A stretch of 64,000 bases of DNA. Source: Myxococcales bacterium. GTDB lineage: Bacteria > Myxococcota > Polyangia > Nannocystales > Nannocystaceae. The notes beneath the pieces are model-generated. The model was given only the letters and a program-made list of their open reading frames with translations, had not been told where the DNA came from and did no database searches. Below are positions 26,847 to 34,187 of this stretch, piece after piece (the first letter of the stretch is position 1; each line of letters opens with the position of its first letter). A program made the translations under genes and the position numbers. Location: assembly GCA_016793465.1 (NCBI GenBank), contig JAEUJW010000060.1, forward strand, positions 46,891-110,890, written 5' to 3'.

Positions 26847-28235
26847 ATGTGCGGCGTATTCGGCATCTTCAACCACTCCGAGGCCGCGAACCTCACCTAC
26901 CTCGGCCTGCACGCGCTGCAGCACCGCGGCCAGGAGTCGGCCGGCATCGTCACCAGCATCGAGGGCACCCTCCACGCCGTGCGCAAGATGGGCCTCGTCG
27001 CCGACATCTTCTCCAACGACACGCTCGCGCAGCTGCCCGGCACCATCGCCGTCGGTCACGTCCGCTACACCACCGCCGGCGGCTCGCTGCCGAAGAACAT
27101 CCAGCCGCTGACCGCCGAGTACCGCCAGAACTCGATCGCCCTGGCCCACAACGGCAACCTCGTCAACGCCGAGCAGCTGCGCGAGGAGCTCGAGGAGGAC
27201 GGCGCCATCTTCGCCTCGCAGAGCGACACCGAGGTCATCCTCCAGCTGCTCGCGCGCAGCCGGGCCAGCGGCTTCACCGAGCGCCTGATCGACGCCCTCG
27301 GCAAGGTCCGCGGCGCCTACAGCCTGGTGCTCACCACCGCCGACAAGCTGATCGCCGTGCGCGACCCTCACGGCTTTCGCCCGCTCGTGCTCGGCCGCCT
27401 GCGCACCCAGCCCGGCACCTACGTGGTCGCCTCCGAGACCTGCGCCTTCGACCTCATCGAGGCCGAGAAGATCCGCGACATCGGCCCCGGCGAGATCCTC
27501 ATCATCGACAAGGACGGCCTGCAGAGCGTGCAGATGCGCCGCGAGGGCCGCCGCCTCTGCGTGTTCGAGCACGTCTACTTCGCCCGCCCCGACAGCGTGC
27601 TCGACGACCTCTCGGTCTACGACGCCCGCATCGCCATGGGCGAGCAGCTCGCCCGCGAGACCGGCGTGCCCGCCGACGTCGTCGTGCCCGTGCCCGACAG
27701 CGGCGTCGTCTCGGCGCTCGGCTACGCCAAGGCCAGCGGCCTCCCGTTCGAGATGGGGCTCATCCGCAACCACTACGTCGGCCGCACCTTCATCGAGCCC
27801 AAGGACTCGATCCGCCACTTCGGCGTCAAGCTGAAGCTCAACCCCGTCCCGCAAGTACTAAAGGGCCGCCGCGTGGTCGTCATCGACGACTCGCTGGTCC
27901 GCGGCACCACCTCCCGCAAGATCGTCAAGATGATCCGCGCCGCAGGCGCCGCCGAGGTCCACCTCCGGATCGCCTCTCCGCCGGTCATCAGCCCCTGCTA
28001 CTACGGCATCGACACCCCGACGCGGGCCGAGCTCCTGGCCTCCACGCACACCCCCGACGAGGTCGCGCGCTACGTCACGGCCGACACGCTGGCCCACCTC
28101 TCGCTGGGGGGCCTCATGCAGGCCGTGCGCGGCGATTCTGGTGTAGCCTACTGCACCTCCTGCTTCACCGGCGACTACCCGATCCGCTTCACCCCGCCGC
28201 AGGGCCGCCGGCAGCTCCGCCTCATCGAAGTCTGA
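26847..28235 (+). CDS. purF: Amidophosphoribosyltransferase
   Basis: About 462 aa. The N-terminal nucleophile is Cys2 of [13 protein letters not shown] (glutaminase domain). The PRTase domain carries [18 protein letters not shown] (PRPP loop) and [16 protein letters not shown]. Cysteines in [11 protein letters not shown] and [13 protein letters not shown] match the 4Fe-4S ligands of the Bacillus-type enzyme. It catalyses the first step of purine synthesis. TAGGCT (26832-26837) lies 9 nt before the ATG. No glutaminase propeptide is present beyond Met1. Confidence 0.96.
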   Translation: MCGVFGIFNHSEAANLTYLGLHALQHRGQESAGIVTSIEGTLHAVRKMGLVADIFSNDTLAQLPGTIAVGHVRYTTAGGSLPKNIQPLTAEYRQNSIALAHNGNLVNAEQLREELEEDGAIFASQSDTEVILQLLARSRASGFTERLIDALGKVRGAYSLVLTTADKLIAVRDPHGFRPLVLGRLRTQPGTYVVASETCAFDLIEAEKIRDIGPGEILIIDKDGLQSVQMRREGRRLCVFEHVYFARPDSVLDDLSVYDARIAMGEQLARETGVPADVVVPVPDSGVVSALGYAKASGLPFEMGLIRNHYVGRTFIEPKDSIRHFGVKLKLNPVPQVLKGRRVVVIDDSLVRGTTSRKIVKMIRAAGAAEVHLRIASPPVISPCYYGIDTPTRAELLASTHTPDEVARYVTADTLAHLSLGGLMQAVRGDSGVAYCTSCFTGDYPIRFTPPQGRRQLRLIEV

Positions 28236-28239
28236 TCCC

Positions 28240-29380
28240 ATGATCGACACCATCCCGGAACACAACAAAGTCACCGAGCAGCTCGCTCGTCTCGCGGCCC
28301 GATTGGCCGAGTTACGGCGGCATCTTTGACTACGAAGGCAAAGTAGAGCGACTCGAAGAACTCGACGCCCAGACCGCGGACCCCGCCTTCTGGGGCGACA
28401 ACGATCGCGCCCAGGAGGTCCTGCGCGAGCAGTCGACCCTGAAGAAGCTGCTCGACGACCTGCGCGACGCCCAGAAGCGCCTCGACGACGCCCAGACCCT
28501 CTACGACCTCGGGCGCGAGGCCGAGGACGAGGCCAGCATCGTCGAGGCCGCCGCGGCCCTCGGCGACATCGAGCCGCGCATCGGCAAGATGGAGTTTCGC
28601 CGCATGCTGTCCGGCAAGTACGACGCCCACAGCGCGCTCGTCTCGATCAACGCCGGCGCCGGCGGCGTCGACAGCCAGGACTGGGCCCAGATGCTGCTGC
28701 GCATGTACCAGCGCTGGGGCGAGCGCCACGGCTTCAAGGTCGAGATCCTCGACTACCAGGAGGCCGAGCAGGCGGGCATCCGCAGCGCCGAGCTCGCGAT
28801 CGAGGGCGAGTACGCCTACGGCTACCTGCGCTCGGAGATCGGCGTGCACCGCCTCGTCCGCATCAGCCCGTTCGACGCCAACGCCCGCCGCCAGACCAGC
28901 TTCTCGAGCGTCATGGTCCTCCCGGACGTCGGCGACGAGGACGACTTCGACATCGAGGTGCCCGAGGCCGACCTCCGCGTCGACACCTACCGCTCGTCCG
29001 GCGCCGGCGGCCAGCACGTCAACAAGACCGACTCCGCCGTCCGCCTGACCCACATCCCCACCGGCATCGCCGTCGCCTGCCAGCAGGAGCGCTCGCAGCA
29101 CAAGAACTACGCGACCGCCATGCGCCTGCTGAAGGCCCGCCTGTGGGACCTCGAGAAGCAGAAGCGCGACGCGGAGCGCGAGCGCCTCGCCGGCGAGAAG
29201 AAAAAGAACGAGTGGGGCAGCCAGATCCGCAGCTACGTGCTGCAGCCCTACCAGCAGGTCAACGACCACCGCACCGAGAAGAAGAGCTCCGCCGTGCTCG
29301 CCGTGCTCGACGGCGACCTCGACGAGTTCATCGAGTCCTTCCTCCTCCAGCAGTCGCAACCGGACGCCGGCAGCAACTGA
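28240..29380 (+). CDS. prfB: Peptide chain release factor 2, with +1 programmed frameshift
   Basis: The first frame runs 29 codons to an in-frame TGA at 28327. Skipping one base at CTT-TGA-C puts translation into the second frame, which runs to 29380. The product is about 379 aa. RF2 features: SPF specificity motif in RISPFDANARRQTSF and the catalytic GGQ in SSGAGGQHVNKTDSAVR. RF2 reads UGA and UAA; low RF2 lets the ribosome slip, so the protein controls its own level. It starts 4 nt after the purF stop. Any annotation beginning at an internal ATG such as 28589 is truncated. Confidence 0.95.
28313..28330 (+). promoter_or_regulatory. prfB programmed +1 frameshift site
   Basis: The slippery CTT followed by TGA C (28324-28330) is the near-universal RF2 recoding site. 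A weak Shine-Dalgarno-like CGGCGG lies just upstream instead of the usual AGGGGG. Confidence 0.92.
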
Positions 29381-29392
29381 CCGAGGCCACGC

Positions 29393-31390
29393 GTGACCCC
29401 GTCGCCGACAAGACTGCACTGGCACATCGCCTGGCGTCACCTGCGGGTCGGCGACCGCCCGCCGCCGTGGGTCCGCACGGTCTTCCTCACCGGCGTCTAC
29501 CTCCTCGTGGTCGGCCTCGGCTTCACCGCCTGGGCCACCTGGGGCCTCGCGCCCGAGCTCTCGCCGGACATCGGCGACCTCGTGCTCCCCGACGGCCTCG
29601 GCCCCATCGACCTGATCCCGACGCCGCGCCAGACCTACTTCGGCGTGTTCGGCGGCTTCACCCTGATCGTCGGCGCGTGGCTGCTGCTCGGCTCGATCCT
29701 CTCGCGCATCTTCACCCTGCTCGCGACCGTCATCACCATCTCGGTCATGCTCGGCTGCATGGCCCTCGTCGTCGTGCTCTCGCTGATGACCGGCCTCGAG
29801 CACGACCTCCGCGACAAGATCCTCGGCCAGCGCGCCCACATCCGCATCGGCCGCGAGGACACCCGCCCGTTCGCCGACTACGACGGCCTCGCCCGCACGC
29901 TCAGCGACCTCCCGGGCGTGCTCGGCGCGAGCCCCTACCTGCAGGGCGAGGTCATGGTCCGCAGCGGCTTCCAGCGCCAGGGCGGCATCCTCCTCGGCAT
30001 CGTCCCCGACCTCCACGCCCGCGCCTCCAACCTCCCGACGATCCTCAAGGAAGGCGAGTACAGCTTCCTGTCGGACCCCTCCGCGGTCCCCGACAGCCAG
30101 CTCAACTTCGAGATGCTCCCGCCCGTGCGCGAGCCCGAGGGCCCCGAAGAACCCGACGAGCTGCCCGCCAAGGCCGGCGCGGTCGACCTGTCCCCGGGGA
30201 CAGGAAAGCCTGCGGGCGCCCGGCCCACGCTGCCCGCGACCGCGCTGCCGCCGTTCCCGATCGCCGCCGACGACGACGACGGCTGGGAGGACCCCGAGCA
30301 GGAGATCCCGAAGCTCCGCGAGTCGGGCAAGCTCCCGCCCGCCCGCGACGCCGCCGAGCCCGGCATCGTCGTCAAGACCCCCGCGGCCGCGATCCCGCAG
30401 ATCCCCCGCGGCGCCGCGATCGTCGCCGACGACGACGACGAGGGCTGGGAGGACCCCGAGGCGGAGATCGCCCGCCTGCGCAAGGAAGGCAAGCTCGCCC
30501 CCGCCGTCACCCCGCCGCCCGACGCCGAGCCCGAGCCCGAGCCCGAACCCGACGAGCTCGAGGTCCCCGCGTCCGACCAGGTGCTCGACGGCATCTTCAT
30601 CGGCAGCGAGAAGTCGAAGGAGCTCGCCGCCCACCTCGGCGACCCGGTCCAGCTGATCACTCCGATCGGCCGCCTGACCCCCGCCGGCCGCATCCCCGGC
30701 GTCATGAAGGTCAAGGTCGCCGGCGTGTTCGACGCCCACCACTACGAGTACGACCGCTGGCTCGTCTACACCGCGCTGCCGATCGCCCAGGCCTTCCTCC
30801 GCGCCGGCGACCGCGTGTCCGGCATCGAGCTCCGCATCGACGACGTCGAGCAGCTCAGCGAGCGCCGCGCCGCCGTCGAGGCCGCCGTCGCCGCCGCCGG
30901 CCGCACCGACCTCGTGGTCCAGGACTGGCGAGAGCTCAACCGCAGCCTGTTCTCGGCCATGGCCCTCGAGAAGATCGCCGTCTTCATCGCCCTCCTCTGC
31001 GTCATCCTCGTCGCCTCGCTCGGCATCGTCGGCTCCAACCTCATGAGCGTGCTCGAGAAGGCCCGCGAGATCGCGATCCTGAAGACGATCGGCTGCACCG
31101 ACCGCACGATCCAGCGCGTGTTCATGACCGAGGGCCTGCTGCTCGGCATCCTCGGCGGCATCCTCGGCATCCTCGCCGGCATCGCCCTGTGCCTCGTGCT
31201 CGACCGCTACGGCCTCCCGCTCGGCGGCAGCCTGCAGGGCTTCGAGGAGCTGCCCGTCTCGATCGACCCGCTCGAGATCCTGCTCGTCGGTCTGTCCTCG
31301 CTCGTCATCGTCTGGCTCTCGAGCCTCTACCCGGCGTGGATCGCCTCGCGCATGCGCCCGGTCGACGCCCTGCGGCAGGCCGAGCGATGA
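29393..31390 (+). CDS. LolC/E-type lipoprotein-export permease with repeat-bearing periplasmic insert
   Basis: About 665 aa, against about 400 for typical LolC/E. The N-terminal cytoplasmic segment HIAWRHLRV and first membrane helices are followed by a large periplasmic domain. Three C-terminal helices then carry LEKAREIAILKTIGCTDRTIQRVF, the FtsX/LolE coupling signature. The N-terminus has two extra hydrophobic segments. The insert (about residues 230-400) is Pro/Asp/Glu-rich and carries two copies of a GWEDPExEIxxLRxxGKL motif. Together with the next permease and lolD it should extract lipoproteins from the inner membrane. It starts with GTG and overlaps the next gene (ATGA). Confidence 0.85.
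   Translation: MTPSPTRLHWHIAWRHLRVGDRPPPWVRTVFLTGVYLLVVGLGFTAWATWGLAPELSPDIGDLVLPDGLGPIDLIPTPRQTYFGVFGGFTLIVGAWLLLGSILSRIFTLLATVITISVMLGCMALVVVLSLMTGLEHDLRDKILGQRAHIRIGREDTRPFADYDGLARTLSDLPGVLGASPYLQGEVMVRSGFQRQGGILLGIVPDLHARASNLPTILKEGEYSFLSDPSAVPDSQLNFEMLPPVREPEGPEEPDELPAKAGAVDLSPGTGKPAGARPTLPATALPPFPIAADDDDGWEDPEQEIPKLRESGKLPPARDAAEPGIVVKTPAAAIPQIPRGAAIVADDDDEGWEDPEAEIARLRKEGKLAPAVTPPPDAEPEPEPEPDELEVPASDQVLDGIFIGSEKSKELAAHLGDPVQLITPIGRLTPAGRIPGVMKVKVAGVFDAHHYEYDRWLVYTALPIAQAFLRAGDRVSGIELRIDDVEQLSERRAAVEAAVAAAGRTDLVVQDWRELNRSLFSAMALEKIAVFIALLCVILVASLGIVGSNLMSVLEKAREIAILKTIGCTDRTIQRVFMTEGLLLGILGGILGILAGIALCLVLDRYGLPLGGSLQGFEELPVSIDPLEILLVGLSSLVIVWLSSLYPAWIASRMRPVDALRQAER
30187..30204. repeat. 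Perfect 18-bp palindrome CCTGTCCCCGGGGACAGG
   Basis: Perfect two-fold symmetry with no loop, inside the Pro/Asp-rich insert of the permease gene. The adjacent aca, gga and aaa codons are unlike the neighbouring GC-ending codons. Confidence 0.6.
30268..30345 (+). repeat. GWEDPE motif, copy 1
   Basis: Encodes an acidic run followed by GWEDPEQEIPKLRESGKLPPA in the periplasmic insert of the first permease. Further copies are at 30428-30505 (same gene), and at 32191-32271 and 32311-32407 (second permease). Confidence 0.8.
30428..30505 (+). repeat. GWEDPE motif, copy 2
   Basis: Encodes an Asp-rich run and GWEDPEAEIARLRKEGKLAPA. It is the second copy in the first permease. Confidence 0.8.
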
Positions 31391-33306
31391 ACCGACGGGG
31401 CAGGCCGCACGGCACCTCGCGCCTGGCCCTGTCGATCGCCTGGCACCACCTCCGCGTCGCGCAGGTACCCGGATGGCTGCCCGGCCTGGCCCTGCGCGCC
31501 GCCTGGCTCGTGCTCGTCGGCGTCGGCTTCCTGCTCGTGCCCGGCCCGCCCGCGGTCCCGCCCGACGAGCTGCTGTTCACCCCTCCGGCCACCGACTACG
31601 CCTACCTCGTCGGCCTCCCGACCGTCGTGCTCGGCGCGCTGCTGCTGCTGCTCTGCGGCCTCGCCCGCCTGTTCAACCTGCTCGCCACCATCATCGTCTT
31701 CTCGGTCGCGCAGGGCACCATGGCCCTCGTCGTAGTGCTCGGCCTCATGAGCGGCCTCGAGGACGACCTGCGCCACCGCCTCGTCGATCACCGCGCCCAC
31801 ATCCGCATCGCCCGCGCCGACGGCGGCGGCTTCCCGGTGCCCGACGGCCTGCTCGACCGCCTCACCGCCGACCCCGAGATCGCCGGCGCCAGCCCGATCC
31901 TCGAGGGCGAGGTGCTCGTGCGCACCGCCTTCGGACGTCAGGGCGCCAGCCTCCTCGGCATCGACCCCGATCACCACGCCACCGTCACCGCCTTGCCCCG
32001 CGAGCTCGAGCAGGGCCTCTACGAATTCATGAGCGACCCCGCGGCCGTCCCGCGCACGCGCCCGCTGCCGCCGTTCACCGCCCCGCCCGAGCCCCCGGAG
32101 GTGCCCATCCCGCCCCCCGCGGCCCCGCAGGCGCCCGCGAGCGACGACCCGCCCGCGCCGCCGCCCGACCTCCCGCCGCCACCGCCGCTCGACGACGAGG
32201 ACGGCGGCGGGTGGGAGGACCCCGAGGTCGAGATCCCGCGCCTGCGCTCATTGGGCGACCTCCCGCCGGCCAAACCCGCGGCTGTCCCCGAGGACCTGTC
32301 CCCCGGGCCAGCCGACGACGACGCCGACGACGCCGACGACGCCGGGTGGGAGGACCCCGAGGTCGAGATCCCGCGCCTGCGCGCCGCCGGTCACATCCCG
32401 CCGCCCGTGCTCGCCGCGCTCCCCGAAGACGTCCCGCCCGACACCCCGGTCGCCCCCGACGTCCCCGACCTCTCGAACCCCGAGCCCGACCCGACCGCCG
32501 ACGCCGTCCTGCCGCCCGTGCTCCTCGGCCGCGAGCTCGCCGCCGATCTCGGCGTCAGCGTCGGCGACCCGCTCCAGCTCATCACGCCGGTCGGCCGCAT
32601 CACCCCGCAGGGCATGGTCCCCGGCCTGCTGATCGTCCGCGTCGCCGGCGTGTTCTTCACCGGCATCTTCGAATACGACCGCAAGCACCTCTACCTCCCG
32701 CTGGCGGCCGCCCAGGCCTTCCAGCGCTCGGGCGATCACGTCAGCGCCATCGAGGTCCGCCTGCGCGACCTCGCCGCCGTCGACGCCGGCAAGGCCGCCG
32801 TGCTCGCCGCCGTCGCCGGCAGCGAGCTCGAGGTGTTCGACTGGCGCGACCTCAACCGCGATCTGTTCGCCGCGATGTTCCTCGAGAAGGTCGCGATGTT
32901 CATCGCCCTCGTCTTCGTGATCCTCGTCGCCGCCTTCGGCATCCTCGCCACAAACCTCATGGGGGTGCTCGAGCGGGCCCCCGAGATCGCCATAATTAAA
33001 GCCATGGGCGGCCAGGATCGGCTGATCGCCCGGGTCTTCGCGCTCGAGGGTTTAATTATCGGCCTGCTCGGCGCCTTCGGAGGGATCGGCGCCGGCGTGG
33101 GTCTTGGCCTCGCTTTCAGCACCGGCGGGATCCCGCTGAGCAGCGGCGCCTTCTACCTCGAACACCTCCCGATCCGCATCGACCCCCTCGAGGTCGCCAT
33201 CGTCGCCGTCCTCGGCCTCCTCCTCGTCGCTATCTCCAGCGTGTGGCCGGCACGCGCTGCGGCCCGCCTGCGCCCGGTCGACGGCCTCCGCCTGCGGGAC
33301 GAGTGA
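31387..33306 (+). CDS. LolC/E-type permease, second paralogue with repeat-bearing insert
   Basis: About 639 aa, paralogous to the preceding gene along its whole length. It has AIAWHHLRV-like entry, N-terminal hydrophobic segments, a long periplasmic domain, and C-terminal helices with LERAPEIAIIKAMGGQDRLIARVF. It also carries two GWEDPEVEIPRLR motifs in a Pro/Asp-rich insert. It probably forms the heterodimer with the first permease, energised by LolD. Near the C-terminal helices the DNA holds an unusual A/T-rich inverted repeat (32992-33059). The start overlaps the previous stop. Confidence 0.85.
   Translation: MNRRGRPHGTSRLALSIAWHHLRVAQVPGWLPGLALRAAWLVLVGVGFLLVPGPPAVPPDELLFTPPATDYAYLVGLPTVVLGALLLLLCGLARLFNLLATIIVFSVAQGTMALVVVLGLMSGLEDDLRHRLVDHRAHIRIARADGGGFPVPDGLLDRLTADPEIAGASPILEGEVLVRTAFGRQGASLLGIDPDHHATVTALPRELEQGLYEFMSDPAAVPRTRPLPPFTAPPEPPEVPIPPPAAPQAPASDDPPAPPPDLPPPPPLDDEDGGGWEDPEVEIPRLRSLGDLPPAKPAAVPEDLSPGPADDDADDADDAGWEDPEVEIPRLRAAGHIPPPVLAALPEDVPPDTPVAPDVPDLSNPEPDPTADAVLPPVLLGRELAADLGVSVGDPLQLITPVGRITPQGMVPGLLIVRVAGVFFTGIFEYDRKHLYLPLAAAQAFQRSGDHVSAIEVRLRDLAAVDAGKAAVLAAVAGSELEVFDWRDLNRDLFAAMFLEKVAMFIALVFVILVAAFGILATNLMGVLERAPEIAIIKAMGGQDRLIARVFALEGLIIGLLGAFGGIGAGVGLGLAFSTGGIPLSSGAFYLEHLPIRIDPLEVAIVAVLGLLLVAISSVWPARAAARLRPVDGLRLRDE
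32191..32271 (+). repeat. GWEDPE motif, copy 3
   Basis: Encodes an acidic/Gly run followed by WEDPEVEIPRLRSLGDLPPA in the second permease insert. Confidence 0.8.
32311..32407 (+). repeat. GWEDPE motif, copy 4
   Basis: Encodes a DDADDADDA run followed by GWEDPEVEIPRLRAAGHIPP in the second permease insert. The ten DNA codons of EDPEVEIPRL are identical in copies 3 and 4, which suggests recent duplication or gene conversion. Confidence 0.8.
32992..33059. repeat. A/T-only inverted repeat inside the second permease gene
   Basis: ATAATTAAA (32992-33000) and TTTAATTAT (33051-33059) are exact reverse complements 50 nt apart. They encode Ile/Lys and Leu/Ile/Ile with codons otherwise almost absent from this GC-rich window. 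Confidence 0.6.
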
Positions 33307-33381
33307 CCGCGGCCGCGGGCGAGGCACCGCCAACCACCACCCGGAGCCCCGTATTCCCCGCGTTTCGACGCGCGCACGGCG

Positions 33382-33410
33382 TTGACAGGGGGGGGGGCCC
33401 CGTCTAGGGT
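33382..33410 (+). promoter_or_regulatory. Promoter of lolD with a 10-G spacer tract
   Basis: TTGACA (33382-33387), a 17-nt spacer and TAGGGT (33405-33410) form the best sigma-70-type promoter on this strand. The spacer starts with ten consecutive G residues (33388-33397). The hexamer ends 9 nt before the TTG start codon, so the mRNA should be nearly leaderless. Confidence 0.75.
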
Positions 33411-33419
33411 TGCGCCACC

Positions 33420-34181
33420 TTGACCACCGATCCGGCGTCACGGACCAAAGGGTCCGATCCGCAGCCCCTCGTGCGTGTCGCCGGGATGTACAAGGAATTC
33501 ACGCACGGCGCCCGCGTCCTCCAGGTCCTGCGCGACGTCACCCTCACGCTGATGTCCGGCGAGATGGTGACCATCATCGGCGCCTCCGGTGCCGGCAAGT
33601 CGACGCTGCTGCACTGCCTCGGCACGCTCGACCTGCCGACGCGCGGCCAGATCCTGTTCGGCGACGTCGACATCACCCGCCTCTCGCCGCCCGAGCTGTC
33701 GAGCTTCCGCAACCAGACGATCGGCTTCGTGTTCCAGTTCCACCACCTCCTCGGCGAGTTCACCGCCCTCGAGAACGCCATGATGCCGGCGCTGATCGGC
33801 CGCATCTCGCAGAAAGAGGCGCGCGAGCGGGCAGGGGACATGCTCGCCGCCGTCGGCCTGTCGCACCGCCTGCACCACCGCCCGGGCGAGCTGTCCGGCG
33901 GCGAGCAGCAGCGCGTGGCGATCGCCCGCGCCCTCGTCATGCGCCCCCGCCTCCTCCTCGCCGACGAACCGACCGGCAACCTCGACATGCGGACCTCCGA
34001 CGAGGTCCACGACCTCCTGTTCCGGCTCAACGAGGAGCACAAGATGACCCTCCTCGTCGTCACCCACAACATGGACCTGGCGCGCAAGGTGCCGCGCCGG
34101 ATCCGCATGGAGGACGGCCGCCTCGTCGACGACGTTCGTCTCGATCTCGGCCAACCAGCGCCACCGCAGCAGGCCCGGTAG
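33420..34181 (+). CDS. lolD: ABC transporter ATPase LolD
   Basis: About 253 aa. Walker A (GASGAGKS), Q-loop region ([16 protein letters not shown], typical of LolD/MacB), signature LSGGEQQR, Walker B ([12 protein letters not shown]) and H-loop (VVTHN) are all intact. It powers transfer of lipoproteins from the inner membrane to the periplasmic carrier LolA, with the two permeases upstream. The TTG start is supported by the promoter position; a downstream alternative would remove only unconserved residues. Confidence 0.93.
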   Translation: MTTDPASRTKGSDPQPLVRVAGMYKEFTHGARVLQVLRDVTLTLMSGEMVTIIGASGAGKSTLLHCLGTLDLPTRGQILFGDVDITRLSPPELSSFRNQTIGFVFQFHHLLGEFTALENAMMPALIGRISQKEARERAGDMLAAVGLSHRLHHRPGELSGGEQQRVAIARALVMRPRLLLADEPTGNLDMRTSDEVHDLLFRLNEEHKMTLLVVTHNMDLARKVPRRIRMEDGRLVDDVRLDLGQPAPPQQAR

Positions 34182-34187
34182 ACCCTC

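Noticed and set aside
28589..29380. prfB as a shorter gene starting at an internal ATG
   Set aside because: The upstream frames join through the classical CTT-TGA-C frameshift and restore the full RF2 N-terminus.
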